A stretch of DNA of 64,000 nucleotides, taken from NCBI GenBank assembly GCA_029378245.1, contig JARKIF010000014.1:930001-994000 (forward strand). The letters run 5' to 3'. Made by a program: the position numbers and the translations under genes. Positions 21,903 through 32,957 of the stretch are shown here, one piece after another. A model generated the notes under the pieces. The model searched no databases. It had not been told where the DNA came from and worked only from the letters and a program-made list of their open reading frames with translations. This DNA is from Roridomyces roridus. Taxonomy: Eukaryota > Basidiomycota > Agaricomycetes > Agaricales > Mycenaceae. Position 1 is the stretch's first letter. Each line of letters begins with the position of its first letter.

Positions 21903-24376
21903 ATGTCACTCCAAGTCAATCTTTCTAGCAAAGACATTAAAGACGCGTATCTAAACGTCCTCAACGGGAATGGCATCGATTGGGCCCTCTTCACGTATGA
22001 GGGCGGCACCAACGATCTCAAGGTCCAATCCACGGGCGATGGCGGCCTCGAAGAGCTCGAGGAGGAGTTCTACGACGGAAGGTCGGTCTCAGTGGTCTGG
22101 GAAACTTCAGCACATTCATCCTTGCGCGCCTTTCAGGATTCAGTACGCATTTGCTCGAGTTGTAGATCCAAATGTGCGTCCTAGACTCTGCATTGTGTTC
22201 TCTGTTAATTCCTCGTCGTAGAGCACGCTACCCAAGTTCGTCCAAATCAACTGGTGTGGCGACGGAGTCCCCGAGCAGAAGAAGGGTCTGTTCCACACCC
22301 ACGCCAACGCTGTCGCATCGTTCTTGCGCGGGACTCATGTTGTTCTAAACGCGAGAAATGAGGTTTCGTCTTATTCTGTTCGTCCCGGCGTTGCACCATC
22401 TGACGATCCCTAGACCGATGTCACCCCCGCCCTCATCATGTCTCGCGTGGAAGCTGCATCTGGTGCCAGATATTCGGCGCACAAGGAACAAGCCCGCAAA
22501 GCCGAGCCCATCGCGCCAGTTGGGACAGCCTACACGCCCATAGGCAAACCCGACATCTCAACTCTTCGAAAGGGCCCAACTCCTGCGAATGTTCCTCCTC
22601 CCCCATCCGCTCCCAGGCCAGGCTTTGGCGCCCCCAAACCCGCCTCCTCGGCCGCCTCCCTCTACGGGCGAACTGTTGATAAGAGAACTACTGGGCCGGA
22701 TGAATCTTGGGATGCTCCCGCACCGGCAGCACCGGCCGCTGCTGCCCCTCCGCCTCCTCCTCCAGCTGCTTCCCGTCCCCCCGTACTGCCTGCTGCCGCT
22801 CGTCCCGCTTTTTCTGCCGCTGTATGTCTCCTGTGAATTGTCCGCTACTTGGTATTCATTGTTGATAGACCCCCAAACCTGCACCCGCGGCTGCAGCCCC
22901 AGTCGTGGCCTCCAGCGTGCCGACCAAGCCCACTGAAGACGACCGCATTGCCCCTGTTGGCTCAGCGTACACACCCGTCTCGCTACCAGCTCCAAAGAAA
23001 CTCAAGAATCCATTTGCCGCTCAAATGGAAGCTCAGGCCTCTACGCAGGCTGCACCTGCTCCGAGCGCGGGAAAGAAGTTGACCTGGTCGGAGCGCCAGG
23101 CAGCGGCCAAGAAGCTCCAGGAAGAAGAGGAAGCTCAGAGCCGTGGTGCCGCTTTCCAAGCCCCAGCAGCGCCGGTCTTCAAGTCTAGTGCCCCGGCGTT
23201 TGGAAGGCCGCCTGCTCCAGCGCAGAGCACACCCCGTAACTTTGGAGCCGTTCCAACTCCAGCGGCGGCTGCTGCTCCCCCTCCCCCTCCTCCGCCGCCG
23301 CCTGTTGCTGCACCAGAGCCAGAATGGGAGAACGAATACGAGGAAGAAGAAGAGGCAGCTGTGAGTTGTTTGTCTTCATCCGACTCGGTATTCTCATTGT
23401 CCATAGCCTCCTCCGCCACCGCCGCCCCCGCCACCACCTCCACCACCGCCTGCTCCTGCTGCTCCCGAAGTGGAGTCGCCACCTCCGCCCCCACCGCCCC
23501 CGCCACCTCCTCCCCCACCTGTATGTTCATAGTGACAATTTCCCCGCTCCAACTGAATGATTTTAGATGCCTGCGCACGAGCCGGAACCCGAATCCGTCG
23601 AGGAACCTCCTGCCGCTGCGATCTCAGGTCAAGGAATCTGCGCCGTCGTCCAGTACCAGTACGATGTAAGATCTCCCTCTTGCATCCACGAACATCATCT
23701 GACGGTTCTCTAGGCTGCGGAAGACAACGAGATGGACTTGTTGGAAGGAGAGCTCATTGAGCAGATCGAAGAAGTTGATGAGGGTTGGTGGAGTGGTGTT
23801 GGACCTGGCGGCAAGTCTGGGCTCTTCCCTGGTATGTTTTCCCCTTTTAAATGAACAGGCCGTGATGTTGATCCCTACGGACAGCGAACTATGTCGAAAT
23901 AGTTGAGACCTCGGGCCAAGAGCCAGAGCCAGAGCCAGAGCCTGAACCCGAGGCTGCACCTCCTCCGCCTCCGCCTCCTCCGCCCCCGCCCCCGCCCCCG
24001 CCGCCCCCACCACCGGTGAGTCCATGCGGTGATTCGTACTGCGGATTTTATTGACGATAATGCAGCCCGTTGCACCTGCTGCACCGGCAGACCAAGGCGT
24101 CGTGGCCGTCGCAATATACGAGTACGTTCCTCCCTCCAAATTCGTCTAACACTCACTGGCCTTGTTTGCAGTTATGAAGCGGCCGAGGACAATGAAATTT
24201 CGTTCAAGGAGGGTGATATGATTATTGAGATCGAGGCTGCATCGGATGATTGGTGGCAGGGTAAGGACAGTGCAGGAAATATTGGATTGTTCCCAGGTGA
24301 GTTTATTTCTCTCCCCGTTTTCGCGACCGCTGAGGACGCCTTCTTCACAGCGAATTACGTGGAAGTGCAGGAATAA
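21903..24376 (+). CDS. ABP1: Actin-binding protein Abp1 (ADF-H plus two SH3), 641 aa
   Basis: Actin-patch protein linking F-actin to endocytic machinery. Twelve exons with introns of 46-55 bp, exactly 642 codons. The ADF-homology domain spans about 1-135 (LSSKDIKDAYLNVLNG, then WALFTYEGG, VQINWCGDGVPEQKKGLFHT, VVLNARNETDVTPALIM). Next come two IAPVGxxYTP boxes (residues near 160 and 300), long Pro/Ala-rich stretches with poly-proline, and a KKLTWSERQAAAKKL helix. Two SH3 domains close the protein: CAVVQYQYDAAEDNEMDL..GWWSG..GLFPANYVEIVE and VAVAIYDYEAAEDNEISF..DWWQG..IGLFPANYVEVQE. Between them is an Glu-Pro repeat and a run of prolines. Two SH3 domains differ from the single one of yeast Abp1. 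The gene converges on the PMI gene 57 bp downstream. Confidence 0.93.
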
Positions 24377-24433
24377 GAAATCGGAACAGGATAAATGACT
24401 TTAAAGATCCTTTTTCCACAAGAATAAATACAT

Positions 24434-25866
24434 CTAGTTTGCCTCGACGAACGCGCGGTACACGGTGAGCCCCGATGTGCTAGAAAACGATACTTCGGTA
24501 TCTGCACCAATGAAAAATACATCACCATGTCCGACCTGCAGCTGCGACGCGCCTGTCCAGCTCACAGAGCCCGTGCCTTCCGTGACGATACCAATGCTGG
24601 GCCCAGCGACGACTGGATGCGTCTCCGTCTTGCCAGCATCCAACACGACCTGCACGACAGAGAACTCGGGAATCGGCGGGTCGTACAACGTGCTGGCCGC
24701 AGCGGATCGGAAGGGCGCGGGGTTCACGACGTGTTTGCTGGGCTCGGCGGCCTCGTATGTGAGACCCGAGACGAGATTCGGGATATCGCGTAGCTTGGGG
24801 GTGAGTCCTGCACGGATGACGTTGTCCGAGTTGGCCATGCACTCCATGATGTCTGCGTTTGAATGAGTAAAAAGATCTCTTGAGAAGAGTTGAGGTGAAT
24901 TGAATCTCACCGCCGAAAATGTACGCATGAGGCTCCCCCGCACCAAGGAAAATTGCCTGCCCGGGTTTGAGGTGGACGTAATTCAGGAGGAAAGCGCAGA
25001 ATATCCCAATGTCGCCGGGGAACTGCGAGTCGAGGCGCAACACCAAGTCAACGACGTCTTGAGACTCGGCCTCGCCGCCTGCCTTGTATCTTGCGACGAG
25101 GATATCTAGCTGAGCTTTTACTACTCCTTCCTCGGCAGTCATCACGGCCGCAAAGAGGTTCTTGAGTGCGAGCTTTTCTTCGGGGCCAGCAGGCGTAGCG
25201 GAAGAGGCACTCTTCAAAAATTCGGCTGTGATCGAGGGTGGAATGAGGGCCGCGAGTTCTGGCGTTGAGCGCAGATGTGTGGCGATCTTGGGAAGGGGAA
25301 GGAATCCGCACAGAGCCGCGAACGGGGTCAACGCCAGCGCCATCTCGGGTTTATGGTTGTCATCTGAGGATAATTCACGCTCTGCTCGAAACAAAGAAAA
25401 TACAAAACACCCACCCTTGTAGATATCCGGCTGTTGAGCAAACAGAACCTCGGCAGTCTTCTTATCGGGGTGCGTCTGGATGCTAAGCGCCTTCTCGATA
25501 GCGAGGACCTTGAACAGGAACGGAAGATTGCCGTTTGACGCGTTAAATCGGTCAGAGACACGCTTCCCGATGAGCTCTGGGTGCGCGGCGAGGTGCTCTG
25601 CTAGCACCGCGTTCGATTCCAAGACGTGCGAGGGAGATTTAGGGTGCGTTCCCATCCACAGCTGGGCGCGGGATGGTCAGCGCTGGCATGGATAAAATGC
25701 CAGGACGCGGCTGTAATACCTCGGCATAGGGGGCAGATTCCTCGAGCGTGAACCCGGGGATTTTGGACGCTGCTGCGAACTGGGCTACTTTCGAGCTACT
25801 TCCAATCTTGCCCCAGTCGTACTTTTGTGCAGTAGGCACGAGTTTGAACACGGGAGGCGTCGACAT
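24434..25866 (-). CDS. Mannose-6-phosphate isomerase (type I), 421 aa
   Basis: Zinc enzyme interconverting fructose-6-phosphate and mannose-6-phosphate, the entry to GDP-mannose, glycosylation and wall mannan synthesis in the cytosol. Four exons (introns 58, 51 and 58 bp) give exactly 422 codons. Signatures: N-terminal YDWGKIGSSSKVA; ELWMGTHPKSPS across the first splice; PFLFKVLAIEKALSIQTHPD with the zinc His; DDNHKPEMALALTPF across the second splice; and GEPHAYIFGDIMECMANSDN across the third, holding the second His and the PMI signature. The C-terminal cupin ends with GDVFFIGADTEV. Length is normal and nothing is missing. The start MSTPPVFKLVP is preferred over an in-frame Met upstream at 25962, which would overlap the neighbouring stop. 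Confidence 0.95.
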
Positions 25867-25962
25867 GGTGGTAAAGTGAAAGTCACTGATCGTTCCGATT
25901 TGGCCACTCCACTCAAAGCTCAAAAAGGAAGAAAGTGGGGTAAAATGTGGGGAAGGAAACAT

Positions 25963-27697
25963 TTAGTACGGATATGGTTTCTTCACCAGCTCGCCCTCTG
26001 TCTTTTCCTTTTCCGCCATCTCGTCCAAGTAGCGCACTAGAACATCTCCATACCTCCGTTCGCCCTTGTAGTTCCTCACGCTCTCCGGCCAACTTCGCAC
26101 CGCGCTCGCAAATCTCGCGGCCACGCCCGGTTCGCGGGCCAATTCTTCCACCGGGAACAAATACGTGCGAATCGTGAATATGACAGCACCACTGCGCGGA
26201 AGCCTGCGTAGTGTCTGGCGTTCTGTCCGGAGTCGCAGCGTCTCTGGTGTAATCACCAGGGCAGGTCGGTCCTTGTGCCATGAGCCTTTGGTCCCACCGT
26301 ACTCCTCTTCCGGTCCCAGGACGGTTTCGCCCCAAGCCAGTTCATCTGGATCTAACGGGCCCTCTTGTTGGGGAGACACTTGAATAAAGTAATTGTTCCG
26401 CGCAACAGGTTTTTCGACAGGCAGTCTGCGGAAGAACCGCTCAAAGGATGTGTGTAATTTCTCGCGGTCTGGCAGGATATTAGTATGTAGTGGTAAGAGC
26501 CAGGAAGCACATACATTGGGGAACATGGCCAGAAAGGTGTATCTCGTCCAGCCTCATCCCAATCTTGTCTTGCATTCTCCAGAAACCTGTGAAATACAAT
26601 GTCATGGAGCGCCGGGATGAATTGCAGTGAATGCCTACCTGGTACAATAATGGCCCCGGCTTGGAAATAATACCCGCCGTTGGAGCCTTCCACCATGATG
26701 GCAAGGTCATCCTGAACAAGCAGTCCGCAAATCCTCATTGCAACTACGCCCTGCTCTTCGAGATCCGACTTCTCGGCAGTCGGTAAGAAATCCAACCGAA
26801 GAGGCAAAGGCAGCTCGAATTCTTCCTTCTGGGAAACGATTCGAATGCTCTTTACGGGGGGTGCTCCTGCCCAGCCAGCTGGATAATTCTGCGAAACCGA
26901 GGCATGTCGAGTGATCTGGAAGTTTGCCGGATAACGTCGCGAAAGGAACTCGGCCAATTCATGTACAAGTTCGATTGCTGGAAACAGCACGTGAGTGAAA
27001 TGACCGCGAAAGAACGGTGTCCTGACCTGCAGGAGCACCACTGCCTATCCGCACAGGCCCATCCTCACCCTCGTGTTCGCGTACGGACGGGGGTAACACC
27101 CGGACCACCTGATCTCCCTTGCGTTGAACACGGTCCTTCCGAATGAGATAATATGCGTCAAACTGGTCATCCAGCTAGTCCACAACTAAATCATCGTGCT
27201 TGAATCATGCAAGAAGAACAAACCTCTATCCATTCGTCCCACTGCATCCTCCGAATGCCCATCGTCACACTGAACAAGACGTGAGAATCATGGCTGGGTA
27301 GCGAAAGAAATACGCACTGATATTCACCCCAACGGAATGGGCGGTACATCGGCGGCTTGATCTCACTCAGCGTAAACGGAGATGCTTCAAACTCGGGATA
27401 GTCGAAAGATTGAGGCGGCCATTCTACACACGAGTTTACAGACATCGACATGGTAATCCGAGAACACATACCTCCGGATTGGCGATTCCCAGCAGCCTCC
27501 TCCTCCTCCTTTTCGGGAAGACTTCCCCTCTGGACTTGAGTGGTCCATTTGCGGCGCACGACCAAAGCCAGGCCAATGAGTAGGATCGGCGCCAAGATCG
27601 TATTCGGAGGAAGCGCCAGGCCTAAATCGTTGGAACCCAGCAAGTTGTTGATCCAGCCTCCCATTTCGTCTGCGGGGAGGGGGAATCTAAGCTTCAT
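25963..27697 (-). CDS. DUF3445 family protein (haem-dependent oxidative N-demethylase-like), about 480 aa
   Basis: Seven exons over introns of 46-52 bp, about 481 codons, all in phase. Recognisable family segments, in order: FTLSEIKPPMYRPFRWGEYH, VTMGIRRMQWDEWIELD, then FQITRHASVSQNYPAGWAG, RICGLLVQDDLAIMVEGSNG with PGFWRMQDKIGMRLDEIHL, then NNYFIQVSPQ and LRTERQTLRRLPRSGAVIFT with a YGDVLVRYLDEMAE end. This is the DUF3445 fold, some members of which bind haem and oxidatively demethylate amines; substrate here is unknown. The N-terminus has one likely membrane helix (ILAPILLIGLALVV, about residues 36-49) after MGGWINNLLGSN, so the enzyme may be membrane-anchored. A start at the Met 11 codons downstream (27664) is equally plausible. 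Confidence 0.85.
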
Positions 27698-28048
27698 CGT
27701 CTTATGATGGGGTCTTTATCTTGCACGATGCAGGAGAAGAGATAAAGTCAGGTGAGAGAGAACGCCGGAGCATGAGAAGCTGAGGTGGAAAACGTGGTGG
27801 AAAACATGGATGTCAGTCTTCTTTTTTTACACGTCTGTCCAGTTGCATTCAAATGCCCTGCTGCGTAATGGAGGTGAAAGTGTGGTCAAGGTGCGGTCGG
27901 AATCCGGTCGGAGTTGGGTTGATCAACATTGATGCCGGCCCGGCGGCTCATGGTTTTCTCGACCAACACTGTTCCCAATGTGGCGCTTTATCCACGAAAA
28001 CAAATATCGAATTACAAAAGAGGGAACATTCTACATTTTACAGCCTCA
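27698..28048. other. Intergenic, upstream of DUF3445 gene
   Basis: 351 bp holding the promoter of the DUF3445 gene and the 3' flank of the GT25 gene. A T-run lies near 27823. No further feature seen. Confidence 0.4.
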
Positions 28049-29167
28049 TCAAGCCTTTTCCGAGTCCTTATCCGCGTTGGCCAACATCCCAATGATCCCA
28101 TGCTTCAACCAATCCCACTCAAACTTCTCGTCAGATATCTTGTTGACAACATCACTCATGTCGTCCTTGCGTTGCACAACGATACTCGGTGTTATCGAGA
28201 AGCTGTTCAAACGGCCATTCTGTATCAGGAATCTGAAAACAGTGTCGATCGGCCGCGAGTATGCGAGCGACGGGTGCGCCAAGTCGCGAGTGATGCGTTC
28301 AAGGCCCTTGGGCGAGAGCGCGTAGGCGTGCGTGCAAAGAGGGGCGTTGGAAGGACGTAGATGCGTCGTGGCCTCGGGCGACGGGGGGCCCAACACCCCG
28401 TGGTGGGTCTCGTCTGACCAACAGTGACCTGTAAGTGGACCGAATGAGCGCTCAATCTTGAACAAAATAAACAGGCACGTACCGAGGAAAAGCATGTCCC
28501 AGTCTTCCGGAAGATACTCCCAGACAGAGGCCAGCCGCTCCTGAATGTCAGACTCGACATCAATGTCGTCCTCAAGAAACAAGGCGACGTGAGGAACAGC
28601 GGCCGACGCTGCATGCTGGATGGCAGAGTAGTGGGAGTGGTAGCATGCAATGCGCCCAGGGGTGAGCGTGCACTGCTCTGTCGGGTTGAACGAGTAGGGT
28701 GTCAGATCGAATGCCCCTGTCGAACACAGAAGAGGGTCCATCTTATCGTCGTACGGCGCAATACCCTTGCCATCTTCGAACGGCACGACTGGAGCACGTC
28801 CATCATCTACAGGCCACTCGAAAGGCAGCGAAACCGGCTTCTTGAAATCCTTGTGTCCACTAGCGACAATCGCCTTTTGCCGCACCGTGTTCACGCCCGA
28901 GATGATTTGCCCAACGATGGGGTTGGCGGACTCTGTCGCCGGGAAATACTCCCATTCGACGCCCAGCATCTTGCGCAGGCGCTCCATCATGTCCCTGCGT
29001 TCGCTTCGACGGGTGAGGTTGATGATGTAGGTCCGAGAGGGGACGGGGAGGATGCCCCGCGCAGGTGGGCGACTAGAGAGGGAAAATTTGGGCAATGGTT
29101 TGGTGGAGCTGAAGAAAAGAAAGCCGAGGAAGATGGTTGCAGCCAGGAAGATTATCGCGCGAGGCAT
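28049..29167 (-). CDS. Glycosyltransferase family 25 protein, 354 aa
   Basis: Type II membrane glycosyltransferase of the GT25 (LPS-type galactosyltransferase) family. Two exons, 29167-28483 and 28428-28049, with a 54-bp intron; exactly 355 codons. The intron also reads open, so an 18-residue longer form is possible by retention. Residues 5-20 form a signal anchor (IIFLAATIFLGFLFFS). Then comes the family N-terminus RTYIINLTRRSERRDMMERL with VEWEYFPATES, the acceptor-side motif GRIACYHSHYSAIQHA, and the catalytic acidic motif VALFLEDDIDVESD. After the splice, GHCWSDETHH and LCTHAYALSPKGLERI follow. Such proteins act in the Golgi; donor and acceptor sugars are not predictable. Confidence 0.9.
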   Translation of the reverse strand: MPRAIIFLAATIFLGFLFFSSTKPLPKFSLSSRPPARGILPVPSRTYIINLTRRSERRDMMERLRKMLGVEWEYFPATESANPIVGQIISGVNTVRQKAIVASGHKDFKKPVSLPFEWPVDDGRAPVVPFEDGKGIAPYDDKMDPLLCSTGAFDLTPYSFNPTEQCTLTPGRIACYHSHYSAIQHAASAAVPHVALFLEDDIDVESDIQERLASVWEYLPEDWDMLFLGTCLFILFKIERSFGPLTGHCWSDETHHGVLGPPSPEATTHLRPSNAPLCTHAYALSPKGLERITRDLAHPSLAYSRPIDTVFRFLIQNGRLNSFSITPSIVVQRKDDMSDVVNKISDEKFEWDWLKHGIIGMLANADKDSEKA

Positions 29168-29576
29168 GGTGGAAGTGGTGGGCTTTGTCTGGGACTTGAG
29201 GAGTCTTTTAAACCACTCAAGCTAGGGGATCGATCAGGGGACAATTTATTCTGCTTCCGCCCCTTATTGAGAGCAGTGTTCTCCCTACTGCTGTGCCTTC
29301 CCCGCCCCTCGGGGCAAAATTATGGGGCACAAGTAAATCGTTGACGCACCTCGACTGAACCAGAGTGTCTCATTTTGGATCGTTCAGCTTTATCTTCACG
29401 GCGAATCGGATGATTATGATGATGATTCAGATACGCAGAAACAAGTGATAGAAAATATCGGCGGTCGGAAAGCAAACGGAAGCAAACGACCCAAGCACTG
29501 CTCGCACTGGAGACCAAGTCAGAACTATCCAAAGAGACAGAGCAGAATACGTACATCAAAGACTCAATGCACCACT
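29168..29576. other. Intergenic, upstream of GT25 gene
   Basis: 409 bp holding the GT25 promoter and the 3' flank of the membrane-protein gene. A short ATGATG run near 29411. No gene seen. Confidence 0.4.
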
Positions 29577-30470
29577 TTAGGATCTTGAAGTTGAGGTGCG
29601 AAGTTTCCTGGTGGCGAAAAAAAGTTGGGCGTCCCCGACGATCTTCCTGGCCGCACCAGAAACCTCGCTCGTGTTCTGGAAGCTGGGCACAAATCCGTCG
29701 CGGGATTTGAAGTAATAGTTCATCCAAAGAATCCAACGGAGACTGGGGTGGAATGCCCACAACAGAGCAGGCAGTAAAAAGGGTTTCCGGCGAATGTTTG
29801 AGGCAACGTCAAGGAAGTGTCGATGGGCGAATATGAAGAGTAACCCAAGGGAATGGCCGGCGATTGCGAGCAGTACGATCTTGAGATACTGGAGGCCGTA
29901 TTCGTGGAGGTGGTGGATGGAAGCGAGGTCGTCTAAAAATCTATCCTCGAGAGCCATTGCCAAGCGGTATAGCATCAACTCGGGAAGCAAGTTGTTTGGG
30001 GACGCCTGGGACGGCGTAGGATGTATGTAATGCGGTATTGAAGAACAGGACAGCGAGCCATGGAAGGCACGTGTCGAATTCTGACGTTGTCTCGCGGTCG
30101 GGTGCAGCAGGGAGAGTTGGGCTGCAGCGTCGACGGCGAGGGCGAACGTCGACCAAATGGCGAAGGCGACACTGACGAGAACCAATCCAAACATGACGGC
30201 GTAGGGGGACGTGCCGGGTTCGGGGGAAGGCGGGCTCGGAAGGCATCGTATGGGCTCGAGGAAGATCTCCGTGGTGGGAGGCGGCGACTCGGCGTGTACT
30301 TGACAACAGGCGGCGGCTGCAAGGAGAGATGGATGGGCTTGCCGGCAGAGAACAGACCAGCGAAGGTGCGGGGGATGGCGAAGAGGGCAGAAAGCGAGTA
30401 AGGGATGGTTGTGGTATGGAATCAAGTTGTATGTTGACGCGTTTGATTGCATCAGTCGCGTCTCGCACAT
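29577..30470 (-). CDS. Predicted membrane protein, 297 aa, intronless
   Basis: Single open frame. Likely membrane segments: VMFGLVLVSVAFAIWSTFAL (about residue 92), YLKIVLLAIAGHSLGLLFIF (about 197) and possibly FLLPALLWAFHPSLRWILWM (about 231). The N-terminal 85 residues are Pro-, His- and Cys-rich without clear structure. The C-terminal part (YYFKSRDGFVPSFQNTSEV) looks globular. A start at the second Met (residue 7) is possible. No family recognised. Lack of introns and low-complexity N-terminus lower confidence that the whole frame is translated, but the hydrophobic pattern supports at least the C-terminal two thirds. Confidence 0.55.
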   Translation of the reverse strand: MCETRLMQSNASTYNLIPYHNHPLLAFCPLRHPPHLRWSVLCRQAHPSLLAAAACCQVHAESPPPTTEIFLEPIRCLPSPPSPEPGTSPYAVMFGLVLVSVAFAIWSTFALAVDAAAQLSLLHPTARQRQNSTRAFHGSLSCSSIPHYIHPTPSQASPNNLLPELMLYRLAMALEDRFLDDLASIHHLHEYGLQYLKIVLLAIAGHSLGLLFIFAHRHFLDVASNIRRKPFLLPALLWAFHPSLRWILWMNYYFKSRDGFVPSFQNTSEVSGAARKIVGDAQLFFATRKLRTSTSRS

Positions 30471-30489
30471 GATGCCCGTGTTGCCATCA

Positions 30490-31270
30490 GCCGGCCAACT
30501 TTCTTCCTTTCAACTTTCTCTAGGACCAAATGGCTCTTTGTGATTCCAAGGCTCCGAGATACGAGATAAAAGCTTACGACCATACCTGGACCCATATGTG
30601 CTCATTGGTTTCAAGATCCATGACCCCGTTTTGCTGCACCCAATGTGGAGGCCCCGGGAAGCTCCACCAAAGGATTGTCCGGAAAATTTCCGAAAATCGG
30701 CCTCAAAAAGCCACTCGATTTGGGCAGTTCAGGCCTCAAAAAGCCACTTTCGGACAAGGTTTGTCACGTGGGTCCAAAATTTTCACCCGCGCCGCGCCTT
30801 AAAAAGGGGGCGCTCTGGGAACCGAACACAGGAGGCTTAGTGACGAAGGACAATTCAGCGCAACAGACTTACAACTACACGACTTAATACATTGGACGTG
30901 ATGACGGGGCACACAACTGGTCCGGGGGGTCTCAAAAAGCCACTTTGCGGACAAGGTTTCTGATTTTCGGACAAGGAAATTGCGATTTTTCGCCCTCAAA
31001 AAGCCACTTTTCCGGACAATCCTTTGGTGGAGCTTCCCGGGGCCTCAATGTGGTGCCACCCTCGCTGCGCAAAGTCGAATGAGCCACCAAATGCCGCCGA
31101 ATTGGACTTCTTGCGACCCTTCCTGTCCAAAATCGCCGCGCGTTTGACGCGTCTCGACAGCGAAATAACCCAACTCAAAGCTCATCTACAACGCCGCCGC
31201 ATCACCGCAATCCACAAATTTCGGTTGCTCGATTACGCGGCTCTGCGGTTAGAAACTGGGAAAAACGCAT
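30490..31270 (+). pseudogene. F-box gene relic, split by a transposon insertion
   Basis: The segment 30,500-30,640 matches the 5' flank and first codons of the F-box gene at 32,958 and of the relic at 34,768 (shared landmarks: CAACTTTCTTCCTTTC, CATATGTGCTCATTGGTTTC, ATCCATGACC.CGTTT.GCTGC). The segment 31,046-31,190 continues with codons for the N-terminal coiled coil (ELDFLRPFLSKIAARLTRLD). It lacks the stretch between the Cys motif and the coiled coil and stops before the F-box, running into unrelated sequence. The 397-bp element at 30649-31045 interrupts it. Confidence 0.75.
30649..31045. mobile_element. Non-autonomous DNA transposon (hAT-like MITE), 397 bp
   Basis: The ends are perfect 38-bp terminal inverted repeats starting AGGCCCCGGGAAGCTCC. 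They are flanked on both sides by the 8-bp direct repeat CAATGTGG (30641-30648 and 31046-31053), as left by an 8-bp staggered cut. The undisturbed F-box gene at 32,980 shows the same site without insert (AATGTGGTGCC). The interior has no transposase frame. It holds several copies of a subterminal motif TCAAAAAGCCACTTT followed by CGGACAA, close to both ends, as expected for transposase-binding sites. An 8-bp duplication fits the hAT superfamily, although the terminal bases are not the usual CAG; P or Merlin types cannot be excluded. Confidence 0.9.
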
Positions 31271-31325
31271 AATAACTAATCAATGCCCGAGGTCTGACTG
31301 ATCCTGGCTCCTCCCCATGTGTTTG

Positions 31326-31332
31326 TATAAAA
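31326..31332 (+). promoter_or_regulatory. TATA box of esterase gene
   Basis: TATAAAA 38 bp before the start codon at 31370. Confidence 0.45.
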
Positions 31333-31369
31333 TCGCGTCGTCCACCAGCATCCACCGTAGCTCTGTACC

Positions 31370-32711
31370 ATGGCCGAATACTCATATTCCTCCCAGCCTG
31401 ATCCAGAGTTTGCTCCTTTCGTGGAGGCGTTCAAATTTGACCCTCCTCTTCGCTCATTTGACCCTGTGACGCGTCGGGCCAAATACAATGACCTCTTCAT
31501 TAAAGGAGGCACGAAGGCTTATGCGAGTCGGCAGCCCAAGGGTCTGTGCTTCGTGTCTTCAACATATTACAGCTGAAATGGGATTGCAGACACAGAATAT
31601 TGCGTCGCCGATCATCAGGTTGCAGTCCACAATGGGAGCATTGTCGTGCGCAGCTACATTCCAGTTACCGAACCTGCTTCCACTTTCCCTTTGTTGGTTT
31701 GGATGCACAGCGGAGGTGCGTCCATCCTTCGTTTATCTCGGGCGGTGAGATGACGCGAATACAAAGGTTGGACGGATGGTGATATCCGCGTCGACGACCA
31801 GCTCCTCCGCGCGATCTGCGTTGAATCTCAAATCACTACTGTCAACGTGGAATATCGGTTGGTTTCCGGATCTGCCGTTTTACTTAAACGCTAATGTTCA
31901 GCCTGGCCCCGGAACATCCGTACCCGACAGGCTTGAACGACAGCTATGCTGCTGTTAAATGGGTGAGGTTCCATCTCGATGAATACTGGCCCACCTCATG
32001 GTCTTCTAGGCTGCGGAATCTGCTAGCCGTTTATCCGTGGACCTAAAAAAAGGATTCGTAGTCGGCGGTGCTTCTGCGGGCGCCAATCTCTCAGCCGTCG
32101 TCGCTCATCGGGCGCGGGATGATGCATTTTTCAAAGCGAACCAGTTGACTGGCCAATTGCTTCAAATCCCTGCTGTTGTGCACCCGGAAGCTGTCCCTGA
32201 AAAGTTGTCTTTTCCCTGGATCGTGAATTGAAGTTGATCTTGGCAGATATAAACCGGTCCTTCTCTCCTTGGAGCAGAACAAAGATGCCCCCGTATTGGA
32301 CAGGCCTGCGGTCGACTGGTTTTTTGGTATTGCAGAGTCTCGTTTGATGCCCCAAACGTTCTTACTATTTCACAGAGCAATACGGAGGCGCTCCGACCAA
32401 CCCGGAAGTTTCGCCGCTATTGTATAAATCACACGCGGGACTCCCGCCTACTGTATTGCAAATCTGCGGGATGGACCTCCTTCGCGACGAAGCCATCTTG
32501 TACAACAAGCTGCTGCAGGAGGAAGGTGTCAAGACCAAGATGACTCTGTGAGATATCGGTTTTGTTCTTCTTGGTTTTCTTGCTAATACAATGCAGCTAT
32601 CCCGGAGTACCACATAGTTTCCACCCTTTTGTTCCTACCATTGCTGCTGCGGTCAAGCTGGAGAAGGATTTTAGCGAAGGGCTGAAGTGGATACTCGATG
32701 GGGCACCATGA
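31370..32711 (+). CDS. HSL-family alpha/beta-hydrolase (esterase/lipase), 336 aa
   Basis: Carboxylester hydrolase of the hormone-sensitive-lipase type. Eight exons over seven introns of 43-51 bp give exactly 337 codons. The oxyanion motif reads HSGGW (usual form HGGGW), split by an intron. YRLAPEHPYP, the family hallmark, spans the third splice. The nucleophile elbow is GGASAGANL (GxSxG), the acid is in the DLLRDEA segment, and the catalytic His is in GVPHSFHPF. All three triad residues are present, so activity is expected; the substrate is unknown. No signal peptide, so intracellular. It stands intact between broken F-box copies. The Ser in place of Gly in HSGGW is the only unusual site. Confidence 0.92.
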
Positions 32712-32957
32712 GGGTTAGATTGTCTGGCTGTGTTATATCGCGTATAGGTTCAAATCAACCACGGATGCACCGATTCAAATTGTGTGGGACGAGTTGGGAG
32801 CCATTGCATAAGATCATTCGCGTCATGATGCATGATGGCCCATCAGCCGTCCAACTTTCTTCCTTCCAACTTTCAACTTTCAAGTAGCCCTTGTGTCTCT
32901 TTGGGTAGTTCAAGACCATACGTGGCACATAGGCGTGCTCATTGGTTCCATAGATCC

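Noticed and set aside
30649..31045. Coding exons for small frames inside the element
   Set aside because: The frames come from the inverted ends and subterminal repeats and show no transposase motif.
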